Below the pieces are notes generated by a model. That model saw nothing but the letters and a program-made list of their open reading frames with translations, did no database searches and had not been told where the DNA came from. From NCBI RefSeq assembly GCF_000374865.1, contig NZ_KB895453.1, positions 497,828-561,827 on the forward strand: 64,000 bases of DNA, read 5' to 3'. A program made the translations under genes and the position numbers. This DNA comes from Arthrobacter sp. 135MFCol5.1. GTDB lineage: Bacteria; Actinomycetota; Actinomycetes; Actinomycetales; Micrococcaceae. Below, piece by piece: positions 8,796-17,843 of this stretch. Position 1 is the first letter of the stretch. Each line of letters opens with the position of its first letter.

Positions 8796-9524
8796 TCAGT
8801 CCGCCAGCCGGAGCCGGGCACCGTTCAGTTCGGCGGCCGGGGTGCCGAGCAGCCGGACGACGGCGGCAGCGAGGTCAGCCACGTCCGTCGCCCCCGGGAA
8901 GGACCGCTCCGGATGCTTGCGGCGCAGTCCGTCGTCCACCAGGGCCTTCACTGCCAGGACCACAGCGGCTGCCTGCCCGCCCCCGTCCTTCGAAGCCTTT
9001 CGGAAGCCGTCCGCCATGGCCATGGTCCAGGCTTCGGCGGCTGCCTTCGCGGCCACGTAGCTGGCCACCGCTGCGGTGGGCTTATCGAGTGAGGTGGAGG
9101 ACACCATCGCGAAGCGGCCGTGCGTGGAGGCGGCGATGTCGTCGAAGAAGACGCGGGAGACGTTGCGCAGGGTGGTGATGGCGCTCCGTTCCAGGAACTC
9201 CCAGTCGTCGTCGGACTGGTCGGCGATGCCCGTGGCGCCCCGCCAGCCGCCCACCAGGTGGATCACCGCGTCGACCGTCCCCAAGGCGTCCCCGACGTCA
9301 TCGCGCAGCCGGCGGACCCCGGCCATCTCGGCGAGGTCGCACGTGAAGGGCGTGACGCCGTCGCCCGCCTCCCCTGCGGCCGCCTTGATGCGGGTTGCAT
9401 CAGAACCCACCGTGGCTACCCGGTGCCCGGCGGCGGCCAGGGCCCGGGCAACGGCAATTCCGGACGCACCGCTGCCGCCGGCGACCAGGACGGTCAATGC
9501 CGTGCCGTCCGGCAACTGGCTCAC
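8796..9524 (-). CDS. SDR family oxidoreductase
   Basis: A 242-residue short-chain dehydrogenase/reductase. It shows the Rossmann loop GGSGASGIAVARAL, the CDLAE segment after beta-3, and a catalytic Ser (MVSSTS) with YVAAK supplying Tyr and Lys. The middle strand ending VIHLVGGWRG replaces the usual NNAG, a common variant in SDRs of unknown substrate. The GTG start overlaps the stop of the upstream DUF6421-like gene by four bases, so the two are translationally coupled, and a threonine aldolase-like gene follows after 28 bp. This context suggests one short pathway acting on an aldehyde or hydroxy compound, but no substrate can be assigned. Confidence 0.85.
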   Translation of the reverse strand: MSQLPDGTALTVLVAGGSGASGIAVARALAAAGHRVATVGSDATRIKAAAGEAGDGVTPFTCDLAEMAGVRRLRDDVGDALGTVDAVIHLVGGWRGATGIADQSDDDWEFLERSAITTLRNVSRVFFDDIAASTHGRFAMVSSTSLDKPTAAVASYVAAKAAAEAWTMAMADGFRKASKDGGGQAAAVVLAVKALVDDGLRRKHPERSFPGATDVADLAAAVVRLLGTPAAELNGARLRLAD

Positions 9525-10888
9525 AGTGCTGACCGGCCGGTGATTCCCGCGGTCGAATCGATGACCGGGCGCATCTTCTTCTCCAATGCTTCGTAGAACA
9601 TGGACAGCGGGAATTCGTCGTCCAGCACCTGGTCCGTCAGTCCGCGCGGGGTTCCAGTCAACGGCAGGGCGTCAGGTCCCTTGGCCCAGACGGAGGCCGG
9701 GTTGGGGGTGACGGTAGCCGACACCAGCTGGTACGCGGCCAGCCAGTGTGCTGTCTTGGGCCGGTCGATCGAGCGCCAGTAGAGTTCGTCGATGCTTTCG
9801 CCCAGGGCGATCACGGCGTCTGCGACCTCGTCCCAGTCGATGGTCAGGCGGGTGTCCGTCCAGTGCAGCACATGCTGCTGGTGGAGCCAGGCGAAGAGGA
9901 GCTGGCCGCCCAGGCCGTCATAGTTCCTGACCCGGCTGCCGGTGATGGCGAAGCGGAAGATCCGGTCGAAGATGATGGCGTACTGCACCAGCTTCGCATG
10001 GCGCCGGGCTTGCGGGTCGGCGTCGTCGTCCTTCTCAATCCGGACAGATTCGCGGAAGGCCGTGAGGTCGCAGCGAAGTTCTTCGAGGGAGTACAGGAAG
10101 TAGGGCATCCGCTGCTTGATCATGAACGGATCGAAGGGCAGGTCGCCGCGCATGTGGGTCCGGTCGTGGATAAGGTCCCACATGACGAAGGTGGCTTCGG
10201 TCAGGTCCTGGTCGGCCAGCAGCTCGGCGGCGCCTGGCGGCAGTTCCAGCGAGGTGATGTCCGCCGCGGCCTTGAGGACGCGGCGGAACCTCGCTGCTTC
10301 GCGGTCTGCGAAGATGGCGCCCCAGGTGAAGGTGGGAGTTTGGCTGACCGCCACGGTCTCGGGAAAGAGCACGGCGGAGTTGGTGTCGTAGCCGGGAGTG
10401 AAGTCCAGGAAACGGATGGGGACGAACAGCTTGTTCGAATAATCCCCGGCCTCCAGCCCGGCAATGAATTCGGGCCAGATGACCTCGATGAGCACGGCCT
10501 CCACCAGCCGGTGGCTGCTGCCGTTCTGGGTATACATGGGGAAGACCACCAGGTGCTGGAGGCCATCCTGGCGCTGCTGCTGGGGCTGGAACGCCAGCAG
10601 TGAGGCCAGGAAGTCAGGCACGGCGAACCCGCCGGCAGCCCACACGGAGAAGTCCTGGCGAAGGGCGTCCAGGTAGGCCGCGTCGTGGGGGAACGCGGGA
10701 GCGAGGGCCTCGATGGCGTCGACGATGGCGGACACCTGCCGGGAGGCCTCGGGGTGGTTTCCGGCCTCGGGAACCGAGCCGTCCTGGGCCTGGAGGGCCT
10801 GCAGGGCGGTCGCGGCACCCTTGAGCCGGAGCCAGTCTTCGTTCCGGGCGGAAATTCCCGCCACAGCGGTGGTCAGGGCCTCTGTCAT
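9521..10888 (-). CDS. DUF6421-like protein of unknown function
   Basis: A 455-residue soluble protein with no signal peptide. I match it to the actinobacterial family DUF6421 from memory and cannot confirm it. Two stretches look conserved and possibly functional: DLIHDRTHMRGDLPFDPFMIKQRMPYF, whose His/Asp/His spacing could bind a metal, and FAWLHQQHVLHWTDTRLTIDWD, again rich in His and Asp. The first gene of a three-gene unit with an SDR and a threonine aldolase-like protein, it starts at ATG 10888 with AAAGG about eight bases upstream. A 13-bp inverted repeat at 10901-10944 lies directly in front of that ribosome site. Confidence 0.65.
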   Translation of the reverse strand: MTEALTTAVAGISARNEDWLRLKGAATALQALQAQDGSVPEAGNHPEASRQVSAIVDAIEALAPAFPHDAAYLDALRQDFSVWAAGGFAVPDFLASLLAFQPQQQRQDGLQHLVVFPMYTQNGSSHRLVEAVLIEVIWPEFIAGLEAGDYSNKLFVPIRFLDFTPGYDTNSAVLFPETVAVSQTPTFTWGAIFADREAARFRRVLKAAADITSLELPPGAAELLADQDLTEATFVMWDLIHDRTHMRGDLPFDPFMIKQRMPYFLYSLEELRCDLTAFRESVRIEKDDDADPQARRHAKLVQYAIIFDRIFRFAITGSRVRNYDGLGGQLLFAWLHQQHVLHWTDTRLTIDWDEVADAVIALGESIDELYWRSIDRPKTAHWLAAYQLVSATVTPNPASVWAKGPDALPLTGTPRGLTDQVLDDEFPLSMFYEALEKKMRPVIDSTAGITGRSAL

Positions 10889-10900
10889 CGTCGGCTGCCT

Positions 10901-10944
10901 TTCTGGTTGCTTGCTTCTCTGGCGAGCGTAACAAGCAACCAGAA
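10901..10944. promoter_or_regulatory. 13-bp perfect inverted repeat before the DUF6421 unit
   Basis: TTCTGGTTGCTTG at 10901-10913 is the exact reverse complement of CAAGCAACCAGAA at 10932-10944, with an 18-bp spacer. On the coding (minus) strand the spacer holds TACGCT, a possible -10 box, and the proximal arm abuts the AAAGG ribosome site. It could be a repressor operator spanning the promoter, or an RNA stem that hides the ribosome site. Confidence 0.6.
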
Positions 10945-11053
10945 TGACTTATGCCTGGCAGTGCTGAGCGTAAGAAACTGTTGGTCTCCATGTGCTTTCA
11001 CGACCGTCGAGGCCTGCATGGAACTGGTTGATCGGTGGCCTCAGGGGAGTCCT

Positions 11054-11572
11054 TCAGTTCCCGGACGGAACGTCGTCCGCGTTTTCCTTCTGCACGAGCC
11101 GCAGGGACACGGAATTGATGCAGTACCGCTGGTCGGTGGGAGTGCCATAGCCTTCCCCCTCAAACACGTGGCCCAGGTGGGAGTCGCACGCGGCGCAGCG
11201 GACCTCCACGCGGTCCATGCCCAAGGTCCGGTCGTGGATGTACCGCACGGTTCCCTCGGCCAGGGGTGCCCAGAAGGAAGGCCAGCCGCAATGGGAATCG
11301 AACTTCTCACTGCTGGTGAACAGTTCAGTCCCGCAGGCGCGGCACTGGTAGACCCCAGCCGTATGTGTGTCCCAGTATTCGCCGGTGTAGGGACGTTCCG
11401 TGCCGGCCTGGCGGAGGACCCGGTACTCCTCCGGCGTCAGTTCTTCCCGCCATTGGGCATCGCTTTTCTGCACGGGCGATTCAGTCGCGCTTGCCGTGGT
11501 GTCCGCTTGCCCGCCAACATCCACCATGCCCGTTGCCTTATGACCGAAAATGCTGTTTCCAAAGATGCTCAT
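11054..11572 (-). CDS. msrB: Peptide-methionine (R)-S-oxide reductase MsrB
   Basis: A 172-residue MsrB that reduces the R form of methionine sulfoxide in damaged proteins. The zinc site is formed by CRAC and CAAC, the catalytic Cys lies in RYCINSVSL, and HCGWPSFWAP is typical of the family. The core begins at KSDAQWREELTPEEY, so the start used here gives an unusual extension of about 36 residues (MSIFGNSIFGH...). ATG at 11526, with AAGG upstream, would give a shorter and more typical protein, so the start is uncertain. The gene follows the 11587-12078 gene after 14 bp and probably shares its transcript. Confidence 0.92.
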   Translation of the reverse strand: MSIFGNSIFGHKATGMVDVGGQADTTASATESPVQKSDAQWREELTPEEYRVLRQAGTERPYTGEYWDTHTAGVYQCRACGTELFTSSEKFDSHCGWPSFWAPLAEGTVRYIHDRTLGMDRVEVRCAACDSHLGHVFEGEGYGTPTDQRYCINSVSLRLVQKENADDVPSGN

Positions 11573-11586
11573 GGCAATACCAACGC

Positions 11587-12078
11587 TCAGGAGTCGCCGA
11601 TAAATCCCGAACCCGCGTACAGGTGCAGGACGGGAACGCCGAGCTGGTCCTGGGCCTTGTTGGCCCAGTCGGTGTGGAACGTATCCGCCACGGCATGCGG
11701 CCGCGTGATCACCACCGCCTGCGAGGCACCGGTTGCCTTGACCTTGGCGACGAGGCTGTCCACCGCCTTGCCGGCCACCACCTGTCCGGTGACCCCTGAG
11801 CCCAGCCCCGCCAGTGCTGCGAGGGAGGCTGCGAGCGTCTCATCCGCATGAGCCCGCTCGGTGGCGTCATCCGGAGTGCCGCCCGCAAGCTCCCGGAACG
11901 CCTTCGCCACGTCCAGCATGGAGAGGTTTTCCAGGAAGTCCACCAGCAGGTGCCGCTCGGTGTTGGCCGGCACCAGGACCACCAGGCTGCTGTCGGACCC
12001 GTCCACGAGCTGTTCGATGTTCAGGCGGTCGTCCGCGCCCAGGGGTTCTTCTGTCAGGATGATGATTGGATCACTCAT
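11587..12078 (-). CDS. Conserved hypothetical protein, possibly universal-stress-like fold
   Basis: A 163-residue acidic soluble protein I do not recognise as a named family. It alternates hydrophobic strands (IIILTEE, SLVVLVPANTERH, AVVITRPHAV, VPVLHLYAG) with helices, consistent with a Rossmann-like or universal-stress-like alpha/beta fold. The line ending LVPANTERHLLVDFLENL suggests a ligand-binding turn, but no catalytic motif is clear. ATG at 12078 was chosen over ATG 12084 because TAGGCT, a good -10 box, ends six bases upstream, implying a leaderless mRNA. msrB follows after 14 bp, so a link with oxidative stress is possible but is inferred from position only. Confidence 0.6.
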   Translation of the reverse strand: MSDPIIILTEEPLGADDRLNIEQLVDGSDSSLVVLVPANTERHLLVDFLENLSMLDVAKAFRELAGGTPDDATERAHADETLAASLAALAGLGSGVTGQVVAGKAVDSLVAKVKATGASQAVVITRPHAVADTFHTDWANKAQDQLGVPVLHLYAGSGFIGDS

Positions 12079-12205
12079 GGCCATAGCCTAGTCGGGCCCG
12101 TGCACGCCTGCACCGCGCCCCGCGGACACCGGCGGATTGCCGCAGGGCATGCCGCGGCCGGCAGGGAATGCGGGTATCTGACTCAACGCCGGTAAGAATA
12201 GAGCC

Positions 12206-13489
12206 ATGGCACCTTTCCGGCGAGCGCGCCCTGCAATGACTGCACCCACCCGGGATTCCGGCGGGATGTCGCCGGGAGCGAAGTGGGCAGTGGGCGGCGC
12301 GATTGCCGGCGGATCACTGGCCGGCATCCTGGGAGCCGGTTCCTCCGCCCTGGCCGTTTACTTCGCGCGCAGGGTAATTACTCCGGCGCGGCAGCGCACG
12401 GCGGACAAGGAAGTCCTGGCCGTCATCCGTGACGGCCACAAACAACAGGTGATCCTGGCAGCCAACGACGACACCACCGTTGACGGTGTGTACGGCTTCT
12501 TTTTCGACGGCGGCAAGGGCCACGCCCGGATCGGCCGGATCGTGTCCTACTCGCCCGCGGAGCGGACAGTCCTGCGCGAGGTGGAAGCCGTCTACAGCGG
12601 GGACCTCGCATCGGCCCGCTGGGGATGGTGGAGCGGCGCCACCTATCCCGACCCGGCCGCGGCCGGGATTCCGTTCGAGGATGTGCCCATCCCCGTGGAG
12701 CGCGGGGAGGCGCCCGCCTGGCTGGTGCGGGCCAAGGGGGCTGCGCGGACGTGGGCCATCATGGTCCACGGCCGCGGCGCAACCCGGCAGGAAGCCCTGC
12801 GCGCGGTGGGCCCGGCCCTGGAACTGGGCCTGACCAGCCTGCTGGTGTCGTACCGGAACGACGGCCTGGCGCCATCGGCCGATGACGGGCGCTATGGCCT
12901 GGGCTCAACGGAATGGCAGGACATCGAAGCCGCCATCGAGTACGCCCTGGCCAACGGCGCAGAGGAAGTGGTCCTGTTCGGCTGGTCCATGGGCGGGGCC
13001 ATCTGCCTGCAGACTGCGGACCTGTCCCGCTACCGGCACCTGATCCGGGCCATGGTGCTTGATGCGCCGGTCATCGACTGGGTGACGGTGCTGGCCCACC
13101 ACGCCCAGCTGAACCGGATCCCCTCGCTGGTGGGCCGGTACGGGCAACTGATGCTGGGCCATCCGCTGGGACGCCGGCTCACCGGCCTCTCGGCTCCCGT
13201 TGACCTGAAAATCATGGACTGGGTGTCCCGTGCAGTCGAGCTGCGGACCCCCACGCTCGTGATCCACAGCGTGGATGACGAGTACGTGCCCTATGGACCT
13301 TCAGCCATGCTGGCCGAGCGCAACCCCGAAATGGTGACGTTCGAGACGTTCAACCACGCGCGACACACCAAGGAATGGAATGTTGACCCGGACCGCTGGG
13401 AGCGCCTGGTCAAAGCGTGGCTCCGGCAACAACTCGCACCCCGGCTCAATCCGGGATCGGTTGGCCGGGTCACCCCGGCCGGAGCCTGA
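12206..13489 (+). CDS. Membrane-anchored alpha/beta hydrolase
   Basis: A 427-residue alpha/beta-hydrolase-fold protein. Residues 28-55 (WAVGGAIAGGSLAGILGAGSSALAVYFA) form one hydrophobic helix that probably anchors the enzyme in the membrane. The nucleophile elbow is G-W-S261-M-G-G, the acid lies in HSVDDEYVP and the His in FNHARHTKEW. TWAIMVHGRGATRQEAL supplies the oxyanion-hole HG. The resemblance is to uncharacterised peptidase-like or esterase hydrolases; no substrate can be named. No clear ribosome site precedes the ATG. The aldehyde dehydrogenase start lies one base beyond its stop, and the SDR at 15101 follows on the same strand. Confidence 0.8.
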   Translation: MAPFRRARPAMTAPTRDSGGMSPGAKWAVGGAIAGGSLAGILGAGSSALAVYFARRVITPARQRTADKEVLAVIRDGHKQQVILAANDDTTVDGVYGFFFDGGKGHARIGRIVSYSPAERTVLREVEAVYSGDLASARWGWWSGATYPDPAAAGIPFEDVPIPVERGEAPAWLVRAKGAARTWAIMVHGRGATRQEALRAVGPALELGLTSLLVSYRNDGLAPSADDGRYGLGSTEWQDIEAAIEYALANGAEEVVLFGWSMGGAICLQTADLSRYRHLIRAMVLDAPVIDWVTVLAHHAQLNRIPSLVGRYGQLMLGHPLGRRLTGLSAPVDLKIMDWVSRAVELRTPTLVIHSVDDEYVPYGPSAMLAERNPEMVTFETFNHARHTKEWNVDPDRWERLVKAWLRQQLAPRLNPGSVGRVTPAGA

Positions 13490-13490
13490 G

Positions 13491-15062
13491 TTGGGCGCGC
13501 CGGACGGCGTCGCCGCCTTGACGGCCCGCGGCCGGGACCTGGCTGCCGGACTCCAAGGGTTGGTGTCCGCGGCTCCGGGCCGCCCGCGGCACGCCACGAA
13601 TGCACCGTTCGACGGCTCGCCGGTAGGGGACGTCCCGGTATGCAGCACCGCCGACGTCGAAACCGCCGTCGGCACGGCCCGCGAGGCACAGCTTAGCTGG
13701 GCGGCCATGCCGGTTGCCGAACGCCGGGCAGTCATCCGGCGGTTCCGGGAGCTCCTGCTGGACCGGGAGCGGGACGTCCTGGACCTGGTCCAGGCCGAAA
13801 GCGGAAAATCGCGGTTGAGCGCCTTCGAAGAGTTTGCGGACGTCGTGATGACGGCGGACTACTACCAACGCAACGTGGAAAGGTACCTCCGGCCGCGCCG
13901 CCGGAAGGGAGCATTGCCGGTCCTGACCCGCACCACCGAGTATCTGTTGCCCAAGGGCGTGGTGGGCGTCATCAGCCCGTGGAACTATCCGTTGACGCTC
14001 GCGGTCTCGGACGCCATTCCTGCGCTGCTGGCCGGAAACAGCGTCGTCTTGAAACCGGATTCGCAGACGCCATTCACGGCGCTCCTGATGCTCAGGCTGC
14101 TCCGGGATGCCGGACTTCCGGCAGCCCTGTTCCAGGTGGTGACGGGGCCCGGCACGGAGATTGGCCCCGCGATGATCGGGCAGGTCGATTTCCTGATGTT
14201 TACCGGATCGTCGGAAACCGGCAAGAACGTCGCCCGGCAGTGCAGCGCCCGGCTCATCGGCTTCTCCGCCGAACTCGGCGGCAAGAATCCCATGCTCGTG
14301 CTCTCAGATGCAGACGTTGGCCGGGCGGCCGCGGGTGCGGTGCACGCCTGCTTTTCAAACTCCGGCCAACTGTGCGTCAGCATTGAACGGATCTATGTGC
14401 ACGCGGCAGTCCACGCCCCCTTCGTGGCCGCCTTTACCGCCCGGGTGAAGGCCATCCGCCTGGGGCCGGGCCCCGACTGGGGCATCGGCATGGGCTCGCT
14501 TATCAGCCAGGCACAGATCGATCGGGTGGACCGCCACGTCCAGGACGCGCTCGCAAAGGGCGCTGAACTTCTCGCCGGTGGACGCCGGCGGCCTGACCTG
14601 GGACCGCTCTTCTACGAACCCACCGTCCTGGCAGGCGTGACCGACGACATGCTTATGGCCCGCGAAGAAACCTTCGGTCCGGTGGTTGCCATCTACCGGG
14701 CTGCCGACGACGACGAAGCAGTCGCCCTGGCCAACGACTCCGACTTCGGCCTGAACGCCAGCGTCTGGTCCGCCCGCCACGGCGAAGAGGTTGGCCGCCG
14801 GCTGATGACGGGCACGGTCAACGTCAACGAAGGCTATGCCGCCACCTGGGCCTCCCATGACGCACCGATCGGCGGCATGAAGGATTCCGGGGCGGGGCGC
14901 CGCCACGGCCGGGAAGGCATGCTGAAGTACACCGAGCCGCAGACCATTGCGGTGCAGCGGCTGCTGCGGGTGGCTCCGGCCGCCGGCATGTCGAACAAGG
15001 CATACGCCCGCATCATGAAACGGGCCATCACCCTGATGGGCCGACTTCCCAGAGGCCGCTAG
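13491..15062 (+). CDS. Aldehyde dehydrogenase, succinate-semialdehyde dehydrogenase (GabD2-like)
   Basis: A 523-residue NAD(P)-dependent aldehyde dehydrogenase. The general base Glu261 lies in SAELGGKN and the nucleophile Cys295 in NSGQLCVSIERIYV; the sequence around the Cys and the length resemble actinobacterial GabD2, which oxidises succinate semialdehyde to succinate. That substrate is inferred from similarity. TTG at 13491 is taken as the start because GGAG lies six bases upstream and the hydrolase stop is one base before it; no ATG or GTG fits well. The last 40 residues carry a basic tail (AYARIMKRAITLMGRLPRGR). An SDR follows after 38 bp, so alcohol-to-aldehyde-to-acid oxidation is plausible. 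Confidence 0.85.
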   Translation: MGAPDGVAALTARGRDLAAGLQGLVSAAPGRPRHATNAPFDGSPVGDVPVCSTADVETAVGTAREAQLSWAAMPVAERRAVIRRFRELLLDRERDVLDLVQAESGKSRLSAFEEFADVVMTADYYQRNVERYLRPRRRKGALPVLTRTTEYLLPKGVVGVISPWNYPLTLAVSDAIPALLAGNSVVLKPDSQTPFTALLMLRLLRDAGLPAALFQVVTGPGTEIGPAMIGQVDFLMFTGSSETGKNVARQCSARLIGFSAELGGKNPMLVLSDADVGRAAAGAVHACFSNSGQLCVSIERIYVHAAVHAPFVAAFTARVKAIRLGPGPDWGIGMGSLISQAQIDRVDRHVQDALAKGAELLAGGRRRPDLGPLFYEPTVLAGVTDDMLMAREETFGPVVAIYRAADDDEAVALANDSDFGLNASVWSARHGEEVGRRLMTGTVNVNEGYAATWASHDAPIGGMKDSGAGRRHGREGMLKYTEPQTIAVQRLLRVAPAAGMSNKAYARIMKRAITLMGRLPRGR

Positions 15063-15100
15063 GACAGTGTCCGTGGCGCCGACATCCCAGGAGGAATGAC

Positions 15101-15979
15101 ATGGCCAAAGGAACCCGGCTTTCCGGTGCAACGCTGCTGGTCACGGGAGGCGGACGCGGGCTGGGCCGGCGCCTGGCGCTTGGCGCCGCCGCACGCGGGA
15201 GCCGGGTGGTGATCTGGGACGTCGACGCCGAACGGGGTGCAGCAGTCCGCGACGAAATACGCGCCGCCGGCGGCGCCGCCGATTCACAGGCCGTGGATGT
15301 CACCGACAACCAGTCCGTCAAGGCTGCCGCAGAACTGGCAGGGCCCGTGGACATTGTGGTCAACAACGCCGGCGTGGTCAGCGGCAGGAGGCTCCTGGAG
15401 GCCGCGGAGCAGGACATCGAACGGACCATGCAGGTCAACGTCCTGTCCCTGTACTGGGTCACGCGCGCGTTCCTTGGCGGCATGGTGAGCCGGCGCCGTG
15501 GAACCGTGGTGACCATCGCCAGCGCTGCGGCCCTGGTGGGAGTCGCCCGGCAGACGGACTACTCTGCCAGCAAGTTCGCCGCGTTCGGCTTCGACGAGTC
15601 CCTCCGCGCCGAGCTCCGGGCCGCGCACACGCCGGTCAACACCCTGGTGGTCTGCCCCTATTACATTGACACCGGGATGTTCGACGGCGTCCGGACCCGG
15701 TGGCCGCGGCTCCTGCCCATCCTGCATGAAGAGCAGGTGGCAAGCCGCGTCCTTGACGCCGTCGAGGCCGGCCGCCGCAAGCTGCTCCTGCCGCCGGTCG
15801 TCAACCTGCTGCCCGTGCTGCGGATCCTTCCGGTTGGCGTCTTCGACCGGGTCATGGACGTGTTGGGGGTCAACCAAACCATGGACCATTTCACCGGCCG
15901 GGCCGCGGGGCGGACTGGAGGGAATACCGGGGTGGCCCACCCCCTTACAGAGGGGACCCGGGACCCTATGACGGACTAA
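15101..15979 (+). CDS. SDR family oxidoreductase, retinol-dehydrogenase-like
   Basis: A 292-residue classical short-chain dehydrogenase. The cofactor loop is TGGGRGLGRRLA, followed by VNNAGVV, a catalytic Ser in TIASAAA and the YSASK Tyr/Lys pair. The C-terminal part (KLLLPPVVNLLPVLRILPVGVFDRVMDVLGV) is more hydrophobic than in soluble SDRs and resembles the membrane-associated RDH10/SDR16C group, which acts on lipophilic alcohols. A strong ribosome site (AGGAGGAATGAC) precedes the ATG. It sits directly after an aldehyde dehydrogenase, which would suit oxidation of its aldehyde product; the substrate is unknown. Confidence 0.85.
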   Translation: MAKGTRLSGATLLVTGGGRGLGRRLALGAAARGSRVVIWDVDAERGAAVRDEIRAAGGAADSQAVDVTDNQSVKAAAELAGPVDIVVNNAGVVSGRRLLEAAEQDIERTMQVNVLSLYWVTRAFLGGMVSRRRGTVVTIASAAALVGVARQTDYSASKFAAFGFDESLRAELRAAHTPVNTLVVCPYYIDTGMFDGVRTRWPRLLPILHEEQVASRVLDAVEAGRRKLLLPPVVNLLPVLRILPVGVFDRVMDVLGVNQTMDHFTGRAAGRTGGNTGVAHPLTEGTRDPMTD

Positions 15980-16039
15980 AGCACAAGTTTATCCTGCTGC
16001 CCAAGGGGGGATACCGCTGCGAAGAAATGGGGCCCCAAA

Positions 16040-17818
16040 ATGCGCATCACACGACGACAACTGCTGCAGGCCGGCGCTGTAGCCGGTGCAGGTGTTCTGA
16101 CCCAGGCTTATGGATCCGGGGCCAGCCCGGGACTGGCGGCCCCTGGTTCCCCGTCCGGCACCTTTACGGAGCAGCTTCCCACGCTCTCCGACCTGGGGGT
16201 TATCGACATGCGGTCCGGCGGCAACCTTGAGTTGTGGGCCCGCAACTCCCGCCACCGCTTCCAGGCCGAAATGGGCCTGACCGACACGCTGACGTACCAG
16301 GACGCTGCATCATCCAGGAGTTACCTCGGGCCGGTCATCATTGCCCGGAAGGGTACGCCCCTGAGCCTCACCGTCCACAACGATATTGGGCGGCATCCCC
16401 TTGCCTTCGCCATCGACCCCGAGCTGGTCCCGCCCGGCAGCAACGACGCCCGATCTCCCAGGACGGCTGTCCACCTCCACGGCGGCAACACTGCACCAAC
16501 GTCCGACGGCGGCCCTGGACAGACTTTCCGGCCCGGCGCCTCGTACACCTACCACTATGGCAACACCCAGGATGCGGCCGGCCTCTGGTACCACGACCAC
16601 GCGCTGGGCCTCACCCGCCTGAATGTCTACGCCGGGCTGGCTGGTGGCTACCTGCTCCGGGACACCCGCAGCACGGGCATCGACACCGGCGACGGGACAC
16701 ATCTTCCACCGCCGCCATATGAATTGCCGCTGGTCATCCAGGACCGCATGTTCAACCAGGACGGCTCGTTTGCCTACCCGCCCAACCCTGACCTGGTGGG
16801 CGCAGACGGCACGGCCCGGCCCTGGGCCCCTGAGTTCTTCGGCGACGTTGCCACGGTCAACGGAAGATGCCGGCCCAACCTGGACGTGGCCCGCGGCAAG
16901 TACCGCTTCCGGATGTTCAACGGCTCCAACGCGCGGTTCTACGACTTCACATTCATCGCGGACGGCAGCGCGGCCATTTTCCACCAGATAGGGTCCGACG
17001 GCGGCCTGCTGGACGCCCCGGTCAGGCTCAACAGGCTGGTGATGGGACCCGGTGAGCGGGCAGACATTGTGGTGGACTTCGCCGGGCTGAAGCCAGGTTC
17101 GAAGGTGGTCCTGGCCAACAGCGCCCGGGTGCCCTTCCCGAACGGGCCGGAATCTGTCCAGCGCGGCGCCATCCCGCTCCCACAGATCATGCAGTTCACC
17201 GTGCTGGCGCAGTCCGGCTACACGGTGCCGCTGCCGGCCCAGCTGCGGTCCGAGCCTCTCACCCGGCTCGTGGAACTGCCCACCGTAGCCACCAGGTCCA
17301 TGGCATTGGTGGAAGTGGCGAACGCGGATGACGTTCCCATCATGGCGCTGCTGAACAACAGGATGTTCGACAGCCCCGACATCACGGTAGTGAAGCAAGA
17401 CACACTTGAGCAGTGGGAGCTCATCAACACCACCGTGGACGCCCACCCGATCCACCTTCACTTCACCCAGTTCCAGGTGCTCAACCGGCAAAAGTTTGAT
17501 GCCGACTCCTACCTTGAGGCCTCAGACTTCGTGGACCCCAAAACCGGACTCGTCACTCCCGGAAGGGGGTGCGCTGTACCGGTCAAGCCCTTCCTGATCG
17601 GCCGTCCCAAGGCCGCGCCGGCCAATGAACAGGGATGGAAGGACACCGTGGTGGCGATGCCTGGCGAAGTAACGCGGATCCGCGTGCCCTTCGGTGCGGC
17701 CGCGGCAGGAGGAGCCCCATTGGCCATGGGCACCTCCTTCACGGGTGAATACGTCTGGCACTGCCACATCCTGGAGCACGAGGACAACGACATGATGCAG
17801 CGGTACCTGATCGAGTAG
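16040..17818 (+). CDS. Tat-exported multicopper oxidase (CotA/bilirubin-oxidase type)
   Basis: A 592-residue multicopper oxidase. It begins with a twin-arginine signal (MRITRRQLLQAGAVAGAGVL), so it is folded with copper in the cytoplasm and then exported. All four copper motifs are present: HLHGG, WYHDHALG, HPIHLHFTQF and HCHILEHEDNDMM, the last with the Met ligand of the type 1 copper. The fold order (three cupredoxin domains) and the LxRLNVYAGLAGGYLLRD stretch match the CotA/FtsP group, which oxidises phenols, bilirubin or metal ions with reduction of oxygen to water. It stands 60 bp after the SDR, with no certain ribosome site. Confidence 0.92.
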   Translation: MRITRRQLLQAGAVAGAGVLTQAYGSGASPGLAAPGSPSGTFTEQLPTLSDLGVIDMRSGGNLELWARNSRHRFQAEMGLTDTLTYQDAASSRSYLGPVIIARKGTPLSLTVHNDIGRHPLAFAIDPELVPPGSNDARSPRTAVHLHGGNTAPTSDGGPGQTFRPGASYTYHYGNTQDAAGLWYHDHALGLTRLNVYAGLAGGYLLRDTRSTGIDTGDGTHLPPPPYELPLVIQDRMFNQDGSFAYPPNPDLVGADGTARPWAPEFFGDVATVNGRCRPNLDVARGKYRFRMFNGSNARFYDFTFIADGSAAIFHQIGSDGGLLDAPVRLNRLVMGPGERADIVVDFAGLKPGSKVVLANSARVPFPNGPESVQRGAIPLPQIMQFTVLAQSGYTVPLPAQLRSEPLTRLVELPTVATRSMALVEVANADDVPIMALLNNRMFDSPDITVVKQDTLEQWELINTTVDAHPIHLHFTQFQVLNRQKFDADSYLEASDFVDPKTGLVTPGRGCAVPVKPFLIGRPKAAPANEQGWKDTVVAMPGEVTRIRVPFGAAAAGGAPLAMGTSFTGEYVWHCHILEHEDNDMMQRYLIE

Positions 17819-17843
17819 CCGGGGGCTCCCAGCCCCTGCACTG

